Assembly: GCA_963699175.1 (NCBI GenBank)
Contig: OY969418.1
Span: 3,720,001 to 3,784,000 of the forward strand
From: JACPYM01 sp963699175
GTDB taxonomy: Bacteria > Acidobacteriota > Blastocatellia > RBC074
Length of the DNA stretch: 64,000 nt
Direction of reading: 5' to 3'
Shown here piece after piece: positions 9,309 through 18,660 of this stretch. Position 1 is the first letter of the stretch; every line of letters begins with the position of its first letter. Under the pieces are notes generated by a model. The model was given only the letters and a program-made list of their open reading frames with translations. It was not told the DNA's origin and ran no database searches. The position numbers and the translations under genes are program-made.

Positions 9309-11660
9309 ATGTTGAATCGCTTTTCCGCTTTCACGCTCCCGTTGTTGATGCTTTTTAGCTGTGCGCTGATGCCGCAGAGCCAATCGCAGCCAACCACTGC
9401 ATCGCGCACCGCCCCCGAACAAAACGAAGCGGCCAAATCCGAGCAACAACTACGCGAGTTGCTGCGCAGCAATCCCGAAGCGTTCTCACGCAACAATTAT
9501 GACTACTTGCTGGCGCGGCTGTTGGATGGACGCGGAGCGGAGGCAGAAGCGGCGCAGTATTTTCAAAAGGTCGCGGCGCGCAATTCACCGCTGGCCGGGT
9601 ACGCGTTGTGGCATTTGGCAGAACTGGCGCGCGCGGCGGGCAAGCTAAATTATGAACAAGCCGCGCTCCAAAAAATGATTTCCCAGTTCCCCGATCACCT
9701 GTGGCGCGAGCGAGCAGTTCTGCGGTTGAGTGAGAGTTATTTCAAGACGGGCAATTATCAGGCGGTGATTTCAATGCTGCGGCAGTTGGGGCCGCGCCGC
9801 GAGTTGCTGCCACGCATTGGCGAGGCGCAGTTGGCGCTGCGACAAGTTGAAGCGGCGCGCGCATCGTTTGAAGCGGCGCGGGCGGGCAAGTCGCACGACG
9901 ATACCTCATTGCGCGCGATTTTGAATCTGGACAAGCTGGATGGAGCGGCGCAGATGATGTTGAGTGAGGCCGAGCATCTGCGCCGGGCGCGGGCACTGCA
10001 ATTCAACCGCTACTTTGCCGAGGCGCGCCCGCATTGGCTGGCCGTCGTCAACAGCTTTCCACAAAGCAGGGCGCGGGCGGAGAGCTTGTTTAACCTGGGG
10101 CGTGGGTATTTCCTCGAAGACAAATTTGCGGAAGCGCGCCAGTGGTATGAGCGCGCGGGCAACGAGTTTCCGCAGACTGAAGAAGGCGAGCAGGGGTTTT
10201 ATTACGCCGGTCACTGCGACCAATTTAGCGGCAATGCGGACAAGGCGATTGCGCGTTACGAGGCTTATTTGAAGCGTTATCCGAAGGGCCAATTCGTAGG
10301 CTATGCGCACCTGAATGCGATTGACACATTGCGCTCGGCGGGCCGACTGGACGAGGCATTAAGGTGGGCGGCGCGCGCACAAGCCGAAGCGCCGGGGCAG
10401 TATTTTGCCGGGACGGGACTCTTCCATCAGGCGAAGATTCGGTTGAGCAAAGAAGATTTCAGCGGCGCGTTAAGTGATTTGACCGCGTTGCGCGCAAAGA
10501 ACCTGAACGTGCACGGATTGGTGGCAACGACCAACTACCCGGAGGTCAATTTTCTGCGCGCGTATTGTTTAGAGAAGCTGGGGCGCTTTGACGAAGCGAT
10601 TACCGAATACTTGGCCTTGAACGAAGGTCATCACAACGCCACTGGCTATTACGGCCAACGCGCGACAGAACGCTTGCGAGCGCTGGCTGCCAATGCGCGG
10701 GCGAAGAATTTGGTGGCAACGCGGCGTGAAGCTTTTGTGGCACAGGCGCAGCAGGCCCACTCACAAGGCAACGCGATGCAGGCCAAAGCGGCGGTCAATC
10801 AGGCGCTGCGTTTGGTTAATGATGAAAAGACGCGGCAGGAGTTGTTTGACATTCTGCGCTCGGCTTATGCAAAGCTGCCCGGTTATCAAGCGCCATCTTT
10901 CTACTTCACGCCTGCTGGGCGCAAGGCGCCGCTTGCTGACGGCGCGCCTGCCGCCACCGGCGCGAGCCACTTGACGATTGCGAATGAGTTATTGTTTTTG
11001 GGCTTGTCTGATGAAGGCGCGGCAGAATTAGCGGCGGCGCAGACAGCTAGCAACAACACTGTGGCTTATTACTGCGCGCGTGGCGATTGCGCGAACTACG
11101 CTTATCGGTTGTTTGAGCCGGTTTTGCGTGGACTGCCGGATGATTATCGTCTGGAACTGTTGCCGCGTGATTTGGCCTCGGTCATTTTCCCATTTCCGTT
11201 TCGCCATGAATTGCAGCGCCACGCTGCACCGCGTGGAGTTGATCCGCGTTTCGTACTTTCCATCGCGCGGCAGGAAAGCGAGTACCGGCCGCGCGTCAAG
11301 AGCATTGCGGCGGCGCGCGGTTTATTGCAATTCATCCCTTCAACGGCGAATCAGATCACAGCACAATTGGGGTTGCAGGATTTTGAGCAGGATGATTTGT
11401 ACGAACCGGGCACAGCGATCTTGATCGGCGCACAATACATGAAAAACCTGTTTGACGAATTCGGCTCGCCGCAAGCCGTCGCAGCGGCTTACAACGGCAG
11501 CGAAGATTCGGTGCGGCGCTGGCTTCAGCGGGCGCAGAGCAAAGAGGTTGACCGATTTGTGATTGAGGTGGCGAAACGCGAGACAAAGGATTACGTCTTC
11601 AAAGTGCTCAACTACCTGCAAGCGTATAAAACACTCTATTCCAACGAGGGGAAGAATTGA
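9309..11660 (+). CDS. Lipoprotein soluble lytic transglycosylase (Slt family)
   Basis: 783 residues from the ATG at 9309. The N terminus MLNRFSAFTLPLLMLFSC ends in a lipobox-like LFSC, so it is probably lipid-anchored in the periplasm. Residues of about 50-620 form TPR-like helical repeats, the alpha-superhelix of Slt enzymes. The C-terminal SLT domain has catalytic Glu656 in ARQESEY, then GLLQFIPSTA and AAYNGSEDSV. It should cleave peptidoglycan to 1,6-anhydromuropeptides during wall turnover. The longer upstream frame was rejected because it overlaps the VWA gene and lacks a ribosome site. Co-directional with the ATPase genes, 56 bases after VWA. Confidence 0.88.
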   Translation: MLNRFSAFTLPLLMLFSCALMPQSQSQPTTASRTAPEQNEAAKSEQQLRELLRSNPEAFSRNNYDYLLARLLDGRGAEAEAAQYFQKVAARNSPLAGYALWHLAELARAAGKLNYEQAALQKMISQFPDHLWRERAVLRLSESYFKTGNYQAVISMLRQLGPRRELLPRIGEAQLALRQVEAARASFEAARAGKSHDDTSLRAILNLDKLDGAAQMMLSEAEHLRRARALQFNRYFAEARPHWLAVVNSFPQSRARAESLFNLGRGYFLEDKFAEARQWYERAGNEFPQTEEGEQGFYYAGHCDQFSGNADKAIARYEAYLKRYPKGQFVGYAHLNAIDTLRSAGRLDEALRWAARAQAEAPGQYFAGTGLFHQAKIRLSKEDFSGALSDLTALRAKNLNVHGLVATTNYPEVNFLRAYCLEKLGRFDEAITEYLALNEGHHNATGYYGQRATERLRALAANARAKNLVATRREAFVAQAQQAHSQGNAMQAKAAVNQALRLVNDEKTRQELFDILRSAYAKLPGYQAPSFYFTPAGRKAPLADGAPAATGASHLTIANELLFLGLSDEGAAELAAAQTASNNTVAYYCARGDCANYAYRLFEPVLRGLPDDYRLELLPRDLASVIFPFPFRHELQRHAAPRGVDPRFVLSIARQESEYRPRVKSIAAARGLLQFIPSTANQITAQLGLQDFEQDDLYEPGTAILIGAQYMKNLFDEFGSPQAVAAAYNGSEDSVRRWLQRAQSKEVDRFVIEVAKRETKDYVFKVLNYLQAYKTLYSNEGKN

Positions 11661-12197
11661 TTATTGGATGGGACGCAGGCTGCTGATGAGCTTTTCGTAG
11701 TCCTGCCGATATTTTCCCTTGGCCTCGCGGTTGACTTGCGAATAGATGACCAGCGGCTTTTTGGCGGTGAGGGTGTCAATACTCCATTCAAACGTTTTGT
11801 TGGTGACAGTGTTGGTAGCCTCGCCGGATTGAGAGGTGTGAGGCAGGCCGTTGAATGCTCCTTGCCTGGTTGCGCCTTTTTTGACGCCTTGATGATCTTT
11901 GTTGAAGGTGTTGAGCAATTCAGCAACCTTCTGTTCTCTCTCCGCCGTTTCGATAAACCTCACTGACAATTCGTTATCAGGCGAGGTAATCACCACTGTA
12001 TCGGAGCCAGCTTGACTGGCCGTCCAGTTCGCTGGCATCTCGAATTGCAAACCCGCTTCGCCAAGCTGGTATGGCGTGGGCGCAGGCGTAGCGGTTGGCG
12101 CGGGTGGAGTGCTGGTGGCGGGTTGTGGGCGACACGCAGAAACAGTTAATAGCGCAACTAGCGAAGCCAAACAGAGTTTCGCCGGAAACATTTTCAT
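11661..12197 (-). CDS. Small lipoprotein of unknown function
   Basis: 178 residues. The lipobox VSAC is near residue 21, followed by a Pro/Thr/Ala-rich tether and then a globular part with several Trp/Phe-bearing beta-strands. Some features recall PsbP/LpqN-like folds (FEMPANWTAS, then SSLRP), but this is weak. It begins 6 bases after the phosphate-transporter stop, so it probably ends that operon. Its stop abuts the stop of the convergent transglycosylase gene with no spacer. Function is unknown. Confidence 0.7.
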   Translation of the reverse strand: MKMFPAKLCLASLVALLTVSACRPQPATSTPPAPTATPAPTPYQLGEAGLQFEMPANWTASQAGSDTVVITSPDNELSVRFIETAEREQKVAELLNTFNKDHQGVKKGATRQGAFNGLPHTSQSGEATNTVTNKTFEWSIDTLTAKKPLVIYSQVNREAKGKYRQDYEKLISSLRPIQ

Positions 12198-12203
12198 CGC
12201 TGA

Positions 12204-13214
12204 TTACTGGAAGAGGGAGATGATAGTGTAAGTCACTGCCGCAATCCCGGCAGCGGCCGGAATAGTGATGACCCAGGCCCACACGATGCGGCCCGCCACC
12301 CCCCAACGTACGGCTGAAAGACGGTGAGCCGAGCCTACGCCGACGATTGCGCCAGTGATGGTGTGCGTCGTCGAAACCGGAATGCCAAAGTGCGTCATGA
12401 GCATAATGGTTATACCGCCTCCCGTTTCCGCACAAAATCCGCCGACTGGCTTGAGCTTGGTGATCTTCGATCCCATAGTTTTGACGATACGCCAACCGCC
12501 AGACATTGTGCCTAATCCGATTGCGCTAAAGGCTGAAACCATTACCCAGACGGGGATGTTCGGATCATTCGGGTCATGCTGACCGGACAACGCCAGGGTG
12601 GCCATAATAATGCCGATGGTCTTCTGTGCATCATTGCCGCCGTGCGAAAAACTAAACAACGAGGCTGAAAAAAGCTGTCCCCAACGAAAAAATCGGTCTA
12701 CCCGCGAAGGCGCAAAGTTACGAAAAATCCAAGAAACGATAACCACCAAGGTAATAGCCAATAACATGCCCATCACTGGTGACATCACGATGGCAGATAA
12801 AGTACCCGCCCAACCTCTCGGCCAGTGCTGCCAGATCAAAACGCCGAACCCTGCTTTGGCGACAGCCGCACCAGCGTATGCGCCGACCAGGGCGTGCGAA
12901 GAACTGGTCGGCAATCCGAAATACCAAGTGATCAAATTCCAGGTAATCGCGCCAATCAAACCTGCGAGCACAACCCATAAAGTGACTTGTTTCAAATCCA
13001 CCAAGCCTGTGTAAATCGTCTTGGCGACGCTGATACCCATGAAGATGGCTGCAAAGTTGAAAAACGCCGCCAATCCCACTGCCTTTACCGGCGAAAGGAC
13101 GCGCGTGGATACCACCGTCGCGATCGAATTTGCGGCGTCGTGAAAACCATTGGTGTAGTCGAAGGCCAAGGCGAGAAAGATAATGAATGCAACGAGCGCA
13201 GTCGAGGATTCCAT
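12204..13214 (-). CDS. pit: PiT-family inorganic phosphate transporter
   Basis: 336 residues, almost wholly hydrophobic. The two duplicated PiT signatures are present: FDYTNGFHDAANSIAT near the N terminus and FSHGGNDAQKTIGI in the second half. These carry phosphate in symport with protons or metal phosphate across the inner membrane. About nine or ten membrane helices are visible. AGAGGTCTGC precedes the ATG. The gene directly upstream encodes a DUF47 protein, the usual PiT partner. A lipoprotein gene follows within 6 bases. No clear Pho box was found. Confidence 0.93.
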   Translation of the reverse strand: MESSTALVAFIIFLALAFDYTNGFHDAANSIATVVSTRVLSPVKAVGLAAFFNFAAIFMGISVAKTIYTGLVDLKQVTLWVVLAGLIGAITWNLITWYFGLPTSSSHALVGAYAGAAVAKAGFGVLIWQHWPRGWAGTLSAIVMSPVMGMLLAITLVVIVSWIFRNFAPSRVDRFFRWGQLFSASLFSFSHGGNDAQKTIGIIMATLALSGQHDPNDPNIPVWVMVSAFSAIGLGTMSGGWRIVKTMGSKITKLKPVGGFCAETGGGITIMLMTHFGIPVSTTHTITGAIVGVGSAHRLSAVRWGVAGRIVWAWVITIPAAAGIAAVTYTIISLFQ

Positions 13215-13256
13215 GCAGACCTCTGTAAATGCTTTTTCGAGTGAATCAGTTTAGGG

Positions 13257-13874
13257 TTAGGCGTTTTTGAGCACGATGGATTCAAGGACGTTGGCGGCGT
13301 CTTCAGCACGATCAATGCAACGCTCCATTTTCTCGTAAACCTCTTTCAGCTTGATGATCTGAATCGCGTCGGTTTCGAGTGTGAAGAGCCGTTCGACCGC
13401 GTCGTGGTACAGCGCGTCGCCCTCATTTTCCAGTGTGTGGATGCCGACGCACTCTTTCAGCACTGCCTGGCCATCTTTTTCGAGCGCAATGACGGCGCGT
13501 TCCAGGCTGCCCGTCAGGCGCACAATCACATCAGCCATCTTGCGAGTGTGTTCGGTGGCTTGGTCCAGCCGGTACAGCATCACACGGCGCGCAGCACTGT
13601 CTATATCATCCTCTACATCGTCAAGCGAACTGGCTAGGGCGTGAATATCTTCGCGGTCAAAGGGTGTGATAAAGGTTTGATTGAGTCGTTTGACGATGTC
13701 ATGCGTCAGCACGTCGCAATCGTGTTCAAGCTTTTTGATCTGCTCGGCGTAAGCAGCACGCTGCTCAAAATCGCCAAAAAGTTGTTGCAACAGCTTCGCG
13801 CTTCCGCTGATGTTGGAAGCCACGCGATTGAATAGATCGAAATACTTATCTTCCTTTGGTAGCAAACGGAACAT
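13257..13874 (-). CDS. DUF47 (PhoU-like) partner of the phosphate transporter
   Basis: 205 residues, all-helical, beginning MFRLLPKEDKYFDLFNRVA as DUF47 proteins do. Charged PhoU-like helices carry acidic clusters such as DDVEDDIDSAARR, which in PhoU-like proteins bind metal clusters. The family is encoded next to PiT transporters and is thought to control phosphate flux. It is the first gene of the three-gene operon; pit starts 42 bases after its stop. AAGGAGATGAATCT before the ATG is a strong ribosome site. Confidence 0.9.
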   Translation of the reverse strand: MFRLLPKEDKYFDLFNRVASNISGSAKLLQQLFGDFEQRAAYAEQIKKLEHDCDVLTHDIVKRLNQTFITPFDREDIHALASSLDDVEDDIDSAARRVMLYRLDQATEHTRKMADVIVRLTGSLERAVIALEKDGQAVLKECVGIHTLENEGDALYHDAVERLFTLETDAIQIIKLKEVYEKMERCIDRAEDAANVLESIVLKNA

Positions 13875-14264
13875 AGATTCATCTCCTTAAGCGGCAAGCC
13901 AGCTTTTCAAATCACACAGGACAACCGAAAGGCGTTCAGTATACCTAGCCAGTCCAGGATTGGAAATTTTCGCTAACTCGCAAGCACATATTTAACGTCA
14001 ATCTAACACCAGTCAAAGCTCTCTCCTCGGTATTCCACCTTACCACTCTCCGAATGACAGCTTCTGTTTGGATTGCGCACCTTCTACCTTTGAACTGCGC
14101 CATAACCGGCGACTTTTTGAACGTGTAAACTCTCTACCATTAGATACTAGCAGTTTTTTTGTAAGGTTATCCAGGGTTGGCATTCGAGTTGCTATGATTC
14201 AGGTCGGCGGTTGCCCCGCGAACAAATTCCAAATTGAAAATAGTAAGGAAGTAGGAAATAAACA
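13875..14264. other. Divergent intergenic region upstream of the phosphate operon
   Basis: A 390-base gap holding the minus-strand promoter of the DUF47-pit operon and the leader of the small membrane protein. On the minus strand a TTGACG near 13991-13996 is a possible -35 box, but the matching -10 is poor. I found no Pho-box repeat, hairpin or RNA gene. Confidence 0.35.
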
Positions 14265-14510
14265 ATGCAGCAGTTTTTTATTCTCGCGTGGCGTGTGATC
14301 AAGGTGCTTCCGGTGGTCGGATGCTTTTTCGTGCTAGCCAATGCTACCAATGTTCTGCGGCGCAAAGGCTATCTTTTTGGCACGCTTGAGATTGTGCTTG
14401 ATCTATTGCCGGTAGTTTGCTTGATAAAAGCCGGGATCGAAGCCTTCAACGGCGATGTGTTCCCCGCCAAAGACGAACAGACTACGTCAGCTTTGGAAGT
14501 TGCGGTTTGA
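14265..14510 (+). CDS. Small membrane protein, hypothetical
   Basis: 81 residues with two hydrophobic stretches (about 3-28 and 38-62), consistent with a two-helix inner-membrane hairpin and an acidic tail ending FPAKDEQTTSALEVAV. AGTAGGAAAT about 6 bases before the ATG is an acceptable ribosome site, which argues for a real gene. I do not recognise the family. Neighbours (phosphate operon, decarboxylase) give no functional hint. Confidence 0.5.
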   Translation: MQQFFILAWRVIKVLPVVGCFFVLANATNVLRRKGYLFGTLEIVLDLLPVVCLIKAGIEAFNGDVFPAKDEQTTSALEVAV

Positions 14511-14684
14511 ACAACTTTTCTTTGGGAAGCCTGCCCGTTTGGATTACGCCCTAATTCTCATCCCCGCCCAAACGACTCTTCTACCTAAGCTGTCCACAAT
14601 GCGTGACGAAAGTGCGTTGGCTGTCTACTTTGGTTGACGATAAGCCTTTTGAAGCGGCTTGTCATACAGCTAAGGTTTGCTGTT

Positions 14685-15317
14685 TTAGCCTTCAAGGATA
14701 GCACGCATGCGTTTGGCTGACTCGACGGGGTTTTGCGCCTCGGCAATGGCTGCGCCAATAATGACGCCTGCCAGCGGCAGTTCACGTAAATCTACGAGTT
14801 CTTCGTGATCAATTCCGCCCGCCAAATAGACGGGTAGATCAATCTGACTGACCAAGTCGGCAAGCTGCGCAAGTTTCTCTTCGCGGTCGCTGGTATTTTG
14901 CTTAAACCCACGCCGGTTGATGCAAAGTGAGCCAACACCCAGTTCACGCAATTGCCGAGCGCGTTTAGGAATATTGGACACGCCCAAGCTGTCAGCCATT
15001 ACTGTTCCATCATAGCGTTTGGCGCGCTGCACAACTTTCGCAATAACTTCGTCCGAGGCACAACTCAGCACAGTCACGATATTAGCGCCCGCAGCAAAGA
15101 CTAATTCAGCAATCGGCTCTCCCGCATCTATCACCTTGATGTCAGCTACGACCGGACATCCACGATGACGGCGTCGTAGCTCACGCACCGCTCTGATTCC
15201 TTCACGGATCAGTAGCGGCGTACCAGCTTCGATCACATCAACGTAGGACGCCACTTTGCTTATCAAATCAAGCTCGTGGACTAAATCAGGTGTGTCGAGT
15301 GCCAATTGAAGCTTCAT
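14685..15317 (-). CDS. 3-hexulose-6-phosphate synthase / keto-gulonate-6-P decarboxylase-like protein
   Basis: 210 residues from the ATG at 15317; a TTG 9 bases upstream is less likely. It is a TIM barrel of the orotidine-monophosphate-decarboxylase suprafamily. Signatures are KLQLALDTPD, ADIKVIDAG with the Asp-x-Lys-x-x-Asp catalytic array, ITVLSCA-like NIVTVLSCA, and YLAGGID near the phosphate site. HPS condenses formaldehyde with ribulose-5-phosphate, while KGPDC decarboxylates 3-keto-L-gulonate-6-phosphate; the sequence alone does not separate them. No isomerase (PHI) or ascorbate-pathway gene is adjacent. Confidence 0.75.
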   Translation of the reverse strand: MKLQLALDTPDLVHELDLISKVASYVDVIEAGTPLLIREGIRAVRELRRRHRGCPVVADIKVIDAGEPIAELVFAAGANIVTVLSCASDEVIAKVVQRAKRYDGTVMADSLGVSNIPKRARQLRELGVGSLCINRRGFKQNTSDREEKLAQLADLVSQIDLPVYLAGGIDHEELVDLRELPLAGVIIGAAIAEAQNPVESAKRMRAILEG

Positions 15318-15667
15318 TGCTTGCAACCTAAAGTTTTACATTAAGTCCATGCAAAATAAATGTTTAAGCCACGTTTGTTCTTTGTTATCAACCGCTTCCG
15401 CCCGTTTCCACAATAGATGTTGAAAAGGCTGTGGAAAACGCTGTGGAAATAGTGGTCAAAGGTAGCAAAAAGAGCACTTTATAACGAATTGCACATCTTC
15501 TCGACAGCCAATTAAGTGCTGTATCCTCAGCGAGATGCATACTCGAAACAAGCTCACTCCACAGCCAAAAAACTTTTCCACATTTAAGCCTCCGCTTAGT
15601 AGGAAAACTTGGTGAACGAGGGAAAAACACCGCGCGATAGTATTTAGGTGCCTATCCGTTTAAGCAA
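15318..15667. other. Intergenic region with several DnaA-box-like motifs
   Basis: 350 bases with no credible gene. It holds TTTTCCACA at 15574-15582 and its complement at 15430-15438, both fitting TTWTNCACA. One-mismatch relatives lie at 15404-15412 and 15442-15450. It also carries the leader of the decarboxylase gene. Motif clustering is real; an origin or DnaA-regulatory role is speculative because dnaA, dnaN and gyrB are not nearby. Confidence 0.3.
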
Positions 15668-18514
15668 TCAAAACTCCTCTTCCTCGCTCATCTGCTCTAA
15701 CCTGTCAAGGAAGTCGGCTTTTACCAGAACTTGGCGCGGCTTACTCGCGCCTTCTTCTGGACCAATGATGCCTTCGCGCTCCATCATATCAATGATCGAA
15801 GCCGCCCGGCCATAGCCAATTCTTAGGCGGCGCTGTAAGACCGAGGTCGAAGCCCGCCCCATTTCGATCACGATCTTGACGGCGTCATAGTATTTCTCAT
15901 CACGCTTCATCTCGCCCAGTTCGGAGCCTTCCAGCTCCTTGTCGCTCATCGTGACGCGGTCATCGTAGGCAGGCATGCCCTGTGAGCGAATAAAATCGCT
16001 GACTCGCTTGACCTCTTTCTCGTCCACATAAGCACCGTGTACGCGCACCAGTCGCGAGGTGCCCGGCGGCAGGAAAAGCATATCGCCTGCTCCTAACAAC
16101 GCCTCCGCGCCGTTGGTGTCAATGATCGTGCGTGAGTCTACCTTTGACGAGACGCGGAACGAGATGCGCGAGGAGAAGTTGGCCTTAATCAACCCGGTGA
16201 TTACATCTACCGATGGGCGCTGGGTCGCCAAAATCAAATGGATGCCAACCGCGCGCGCCATTTGCGCCAGCCGGGTGATGCTCTCTTCGACATCACGCGC
16301 GGAGATCATCATTAAATCGGCCAACTCATCTATGATAATCACGATGTAGGGCAGCGGCTTTGGTTTGTCATCATTATCCGCGGCGGTTTTGGGATCGAAT
16401 CCGGCGCAGACATCGGAGTTGTATTGGTCAATGTTGCGCACCCCAAACGCCGCCAGATGTTTGTAACGGTTCTCCATCTCCGAAACCGCCCATTTGAGCG
16501 AATAACTTGCGCGTTTCGGGTCGGTCACAATCGGCGTTAGCAGGTGCGGAATGTCTGCATAAAGCCCTAGTTCAAGCCGCTTCGGATCAACCAGGATGAA
16601 CTTCACCTCGTCGGGCGAAGCCTTGTAAAGCATCGAGATCAGAATCGAATTCAGCGCCACCGATTTGCCTGCGCCCGTCGCACCCGCGATCAGCAAGTGC
16701 GGCATCTTCTTCAAATCGGCCACGTAGTTCGAGCCGTAGATAGTCTTGCCCAATGCCAGCGTCAGTTTGGAAGGCGAGTCGCGGAATTCCCTTGATTCGA
16801 TCACTTCGCGCAGACGAATCGTTTCGCGCACGGTGTTGGGCACCTCAATGCCTACGGTAGATTTGCCAGGGATGCGGTCAATGCGCACTGATTCGGCTTT
16901 CAAACCCAAACACAGATCATCTACCAGTCCGGTAACGCGGCTATATTTCACGCCCGGATCGGGCTTGAACTCGAAGGTCGTCACGACCGGGCCAGGGCTG
17001 ATGCGTGTGACTTTGCCGGAGACGTTGAACTCGGCACACTTCTCGGCTAATTGCCGCGCGCGATCCATTAACTCAGCGTCAGCAACTTCCGGGCGCACAG
17101 CAGCTGGCGAAAGCATTTCAGCTTCGGGCATTTTGAAATTCGCCATCAAGCGCGAAACATTCTTGACCAGTTTGTTCAGCTTGTTTTCCGGCGTTTTCTC
17201 CGGCATGGCTGGCTCAATACGTTTGACTGTCGCTGAGGCGAGCATCTCATCCACTGTGCGGCGCGGTGGCGGCAGAGGCGGCGCCGGGGTGCTCTCCGTC
17301 CCTGCTCCGTTGGAATTGTCTGCCGGAAAATCATCTTCCGGCCAATCATCTTCCTTACGTTCAGGCCGTCCCTTCAATGGCAGTTTGCGCTGTTCGCCGC
17401 GCAACGAAGGGCGCAGGCGCGGATGAAGCGGTGGACCACCGCCTGGCGCGACATCCGCCTCTTGCCTCTCGCCGCGATTAGTTTTGGCTTCGCCACGCGT
17501 AGTCTGGTTGATGACCAGCGCATTGTCACCTTCCTCTTCGTCGCTTTCAAACGCGAACCAATCATCTTCTTCAGGCTCTCCGGCTAACACCTCTGCGACG
17601 CGCTTACGATCATATTTTTCGGCGATGACCGGGGTGGTTTTGTCTTTCCCATTCTTCTCAGCCAACAGACCACGCCCGGTGGTTGCGCCACGCAACGGTT
17701 GGCGCGCCGCGCGCCGCGTAGAGAGGCTCCGTGGCGCTATGTCCTCTTCGTCGTCCGCGCGCCGTTTGCGCAGACGACCTAAAAACGATTCGCCCAGGTT
17801 GGCGCCTGCTCCCGGCGTCAAATCATCAAATAGCTTTGGCAACCAACTCAGCGAAAACGGTGTGGAGATTACGATGCCCGCCAGCAGTAACGCCGCCAGC
17901 AGAATAAACGCCCCGATTACGTTAAGCGAGTTGACCAGCCCATCACGCACCAGCAACTGTCCAATCCAACCGCTGCGATGGAAATAGCCATTCTGCGGGC
18001 GATCTAAATCCGATAGCGCCAACAAACCCGCCACTGAAAAGAGTACCAACAACCAGCCGAACAGCTTGAGCGCAGGCACATGCAGTTCAGGCGGGCGCAA
18101 CAAAAACCAGCCCGCACAAAGTAAGACAATCGGTATCAACCAGGCCAACCAGCCAAAAGTCGCATAAAGTTGCGAAGCCCAATTTGCGCCGACCGGGCCA
18201 ATCCAATTCCTGATCTGCGCATTGGCGCCGGTGGTATTAGGCGATGAATCTGCCGGATCGTAACTGAACAGCGAAAACAGTATCACTACGCCAAAGACCA
18301 ACAGTGCCAGCCCTGCCAAATCTTTGATCAACTCCGGCCAATTTGTATTCGCCGTCCAATTGCTCCAGGCCGTGACCGGTTGAGACTTGGTTGACCGGCT
18401 CGACCGCGTCTGCCTAGTAGCTCTGCCAGCGCCAGTCTTACGCTTGGCAGACCGCGCATCAGACGCGCGGCTGGGCCGCTTCTTATTGATAGTTTCTGGC
18501 TCTCTGATTGGCAT
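15668..18514 (-). CDS. ftsK: FtsK/SpoIIIE DNA translocase
   Basis: 948 residues from the ATG at 18514; a TTG 75 bases upstream is also in frame. The N terminus is basic, then about four or five membrane helices lie within residues 65-240. A low-complexity Pro/acidic linker (about 250-440) leads to the motor. Walker A is GATGAGKS near residue 610, and Walker B is PYIVIIIDELADLMM. The C-terminal winged-helix gamma domain (YYDAVKIVIEMGRASTSVLQ) reads the polar KOPS sites that orient translocation. It anchors at the septum and pumps chromosome ends into daughter cells. No strong ribosome site is visible. Confidence 0.93.
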   Translation of the reverse strand: MPIREPETINKKRPSRASDARSAKRKTGAGRATRQTRSSRSTKSQPVTAWSNWTANTNWPELIKDLAGLALLVFGVVILFSLFSYDPADSSPNTTGANAQIRNWIGPVGANWASQLYATFGWLAWLIPIVLLCAGWFLLRPPELHVPALKLFGWLLVLFSVAGLLALSDLDRPQNGYFHRSGWIGQLLVRDGLVNSLNVIGAFILLAALLLAGIVISTPFSLSWLPKLFDDLTPGAGANLGESFLGRLRKRRADDEEDIAPRSLSTRRAARQPLRGATTGRGLLAEKNGKDKTTPVIAEKYDRKRVAEVLAGEPEEDDWFAFESDEEEGDNALVINQTTRGEAKTNRGERQEADVAPGGGPPLHPRLRPSLRGEQRKLPLKGRPERKEDDWPEDDFPADNSNGAGTESTPAPPLPPPRRTVDEMLASATVKRIEPAMPEKTPENKLNKLVKNVSRLMANFKMPEAEMLSPAAVRPEVADAELMDRARQLAEKCAEFNVSGKVTRISPGPVVTTFEFKPDPGVKYSRVTGLVDDLCLGLKAESVRIDRIPGKSTVGIEVPNTVRETIRLREVIESREFRDSPSKLTLALGKTIYGSNYVADLKKMPHLLIAGATGAGKSVALNSILISMLYKASPDEVKFILVDPKRLELGLYADIPHLLTPIVTDPKRASYSLKWAVSEMENRYKHLAAFGVRNIDQYNSDVCAGFDPKTAADNDDKPKPLPYIVIIIDELADLMMISARDVEESITRLAQMARAVGIHLILATQRPSVDVITGLIKANFSSRISFRVSSKVDSRTIIDTNGAEALLGAGDMLFLPPGTSRLVRVHGAYVDEKEVKRVSDFIRSQGMPAYDDRVTMSDKELEGSELGEMKRDEKYYDAVKIVIEMGRASTSVLQRRLRIGYGRAASIIDMMEREGIIGPEEGASKPRQVLVKADFLDRLEQMSEEEEF

Positions 18515-18660
18515 AACGTTTCGGAAAGTTGAGAAAGTTTGTGAGGAGTTCAGCGATTCAACTACTCCGCCCTCGACACCCAATCCCAACCACTCGCCAG
18601 ACTCTCGTAAGCTTGTTATTCGGTCTTCGGTCTTCTCAGTTCAACACTGCTTCGCTTGTC

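Noticed and set aside
15388..15630. Possible 80-codon minus-strand gene before ftsK region
   Set aside because: It spans the DnaA-box-like cluster, has no Shine-Dalgarno sequence, and its low-complexity end (STAFSTAFSTS) comes from repeated TGTGGAAA motifs.
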